Shown here one piece after another: positions 62,314 through 64,000 of a stretch of 64,000 bases of DNA. This DNA comes from Actinomyces wuliandei (GTDB taxonomy: Bacteria; Actinomycetota; Actinomycetes; Actinomycetales; Actinomycetaceae). Both the position numbers and the translations under genes were made by a program. The stretch's first letter is position 1. Each line of letters starts with the position of its first letter. The stretch covers positions 2,542,001-2,606,000 of the forward strand of contig NZ_CP025227.1 in NCBI RefSeq assembly GCF_004010955.1, written 5' to 3'. The notes below the pieces were generated by a model that did no database searches, was not told the DNA's origin, and saw nothing but the letters and a program-made list of their open reading frames with translations.

Positions 62314-64000
<1,687 letters not shown>

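Overview
The window is high-GC DNA from an actinobacterium. Close homologues of LysP, GreA, IlvD, enolase and others, the gene order eno - divIC/ftsB - DUF501 - ppx/gppA - aroD, and the many leaderless genes (a -10 hexamer of the TANNNT type ending 6-7 nt before ATG or GTG) fit an Actinomycetaceae genome, probably Actinomyces or a near relative. The genus is inference, the phylum is well supported. No rRNA, tRNA, insertion sequence, prophage or CRISPR array is visible.

Left part (1-23.7 kb): mostly housekeeping. It holds rmuC, a lysine permease (lysP), divergent ispH / xseA-xseB, a PfkB sugar kinase, an Mrr-type restriction protein, a short-chain cis-prenyltransferase, trhA, greA, msrA, an RG-rich 'ABC-class' ATPase, a divergent LysR regulator / LysE exporter pair, a DUF1269 protein, an FMN reductase, ilvA, and a ProVWX-type osmoprotectant importer. 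Two loci (58-208 and 14729-14964) carry a dispersed 13-15 bp motif, GAAGATGTGCAGCA, arranged as hairpins with flanking half-sites.

Middle (23.8-48.2 kb): a Dpp/Nik-type ABC importer (two ATPases, a lipoprotein and one fused double permease) behind a Zur-like operator. Then come ilvD with a short cysteine-rich leader ORF, an FKBP, a Bax-inhibitor-1 protein and a secretion-signal lipoprotein, followed by an ABC-2 exporter with a NarL-type two-component system. Next is an unusual island: a secreted DUF2599 protein whose C-terminal third drops to about 52% GC, followed on the same strand by three tandem paralogous small membrane-anchored proteins. Then rplY-pth, and the eno-divIC-DUF501-ppx-aroD cluster.

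Right part (48.5-64 kb): a catecholate siderophore locus. A divergent promoter with a DtxR/IdeR-type iron box drives dhbE (2,3-dihydroxybenzoate-AMP ligase, cut by the window edge) to the right. To the left runs fepD-fepG-fepC-fepB-dhbB and a 2731-residue dimodular NRPS (C-A-PCP-C-A-PCP-TE). Manual reading of the adenylation pockets suggests a basic amino acid, then threonine. I therefore infer a griseobactin-like (DHB-basic residue-Thr) trilactone and its uptake system.

Strong perfect hairpins (14-28 bp stems) sit at 12622-12677, 17601-17640, 23631-23682, 34046-34095, 36461-36525 and 46843-46898 and separate transcription units. Two of them form a family with compensatory base changes. Most promising for follow-up: the DUF2599 secreted protein plus tandem paralogues as a possible effector/immunity island, the NRPS siderophore, the GAAGATGTGCAGCA elements, the Zur-controlled importer with its fused permease, and the polycysteine leader before ilvD.
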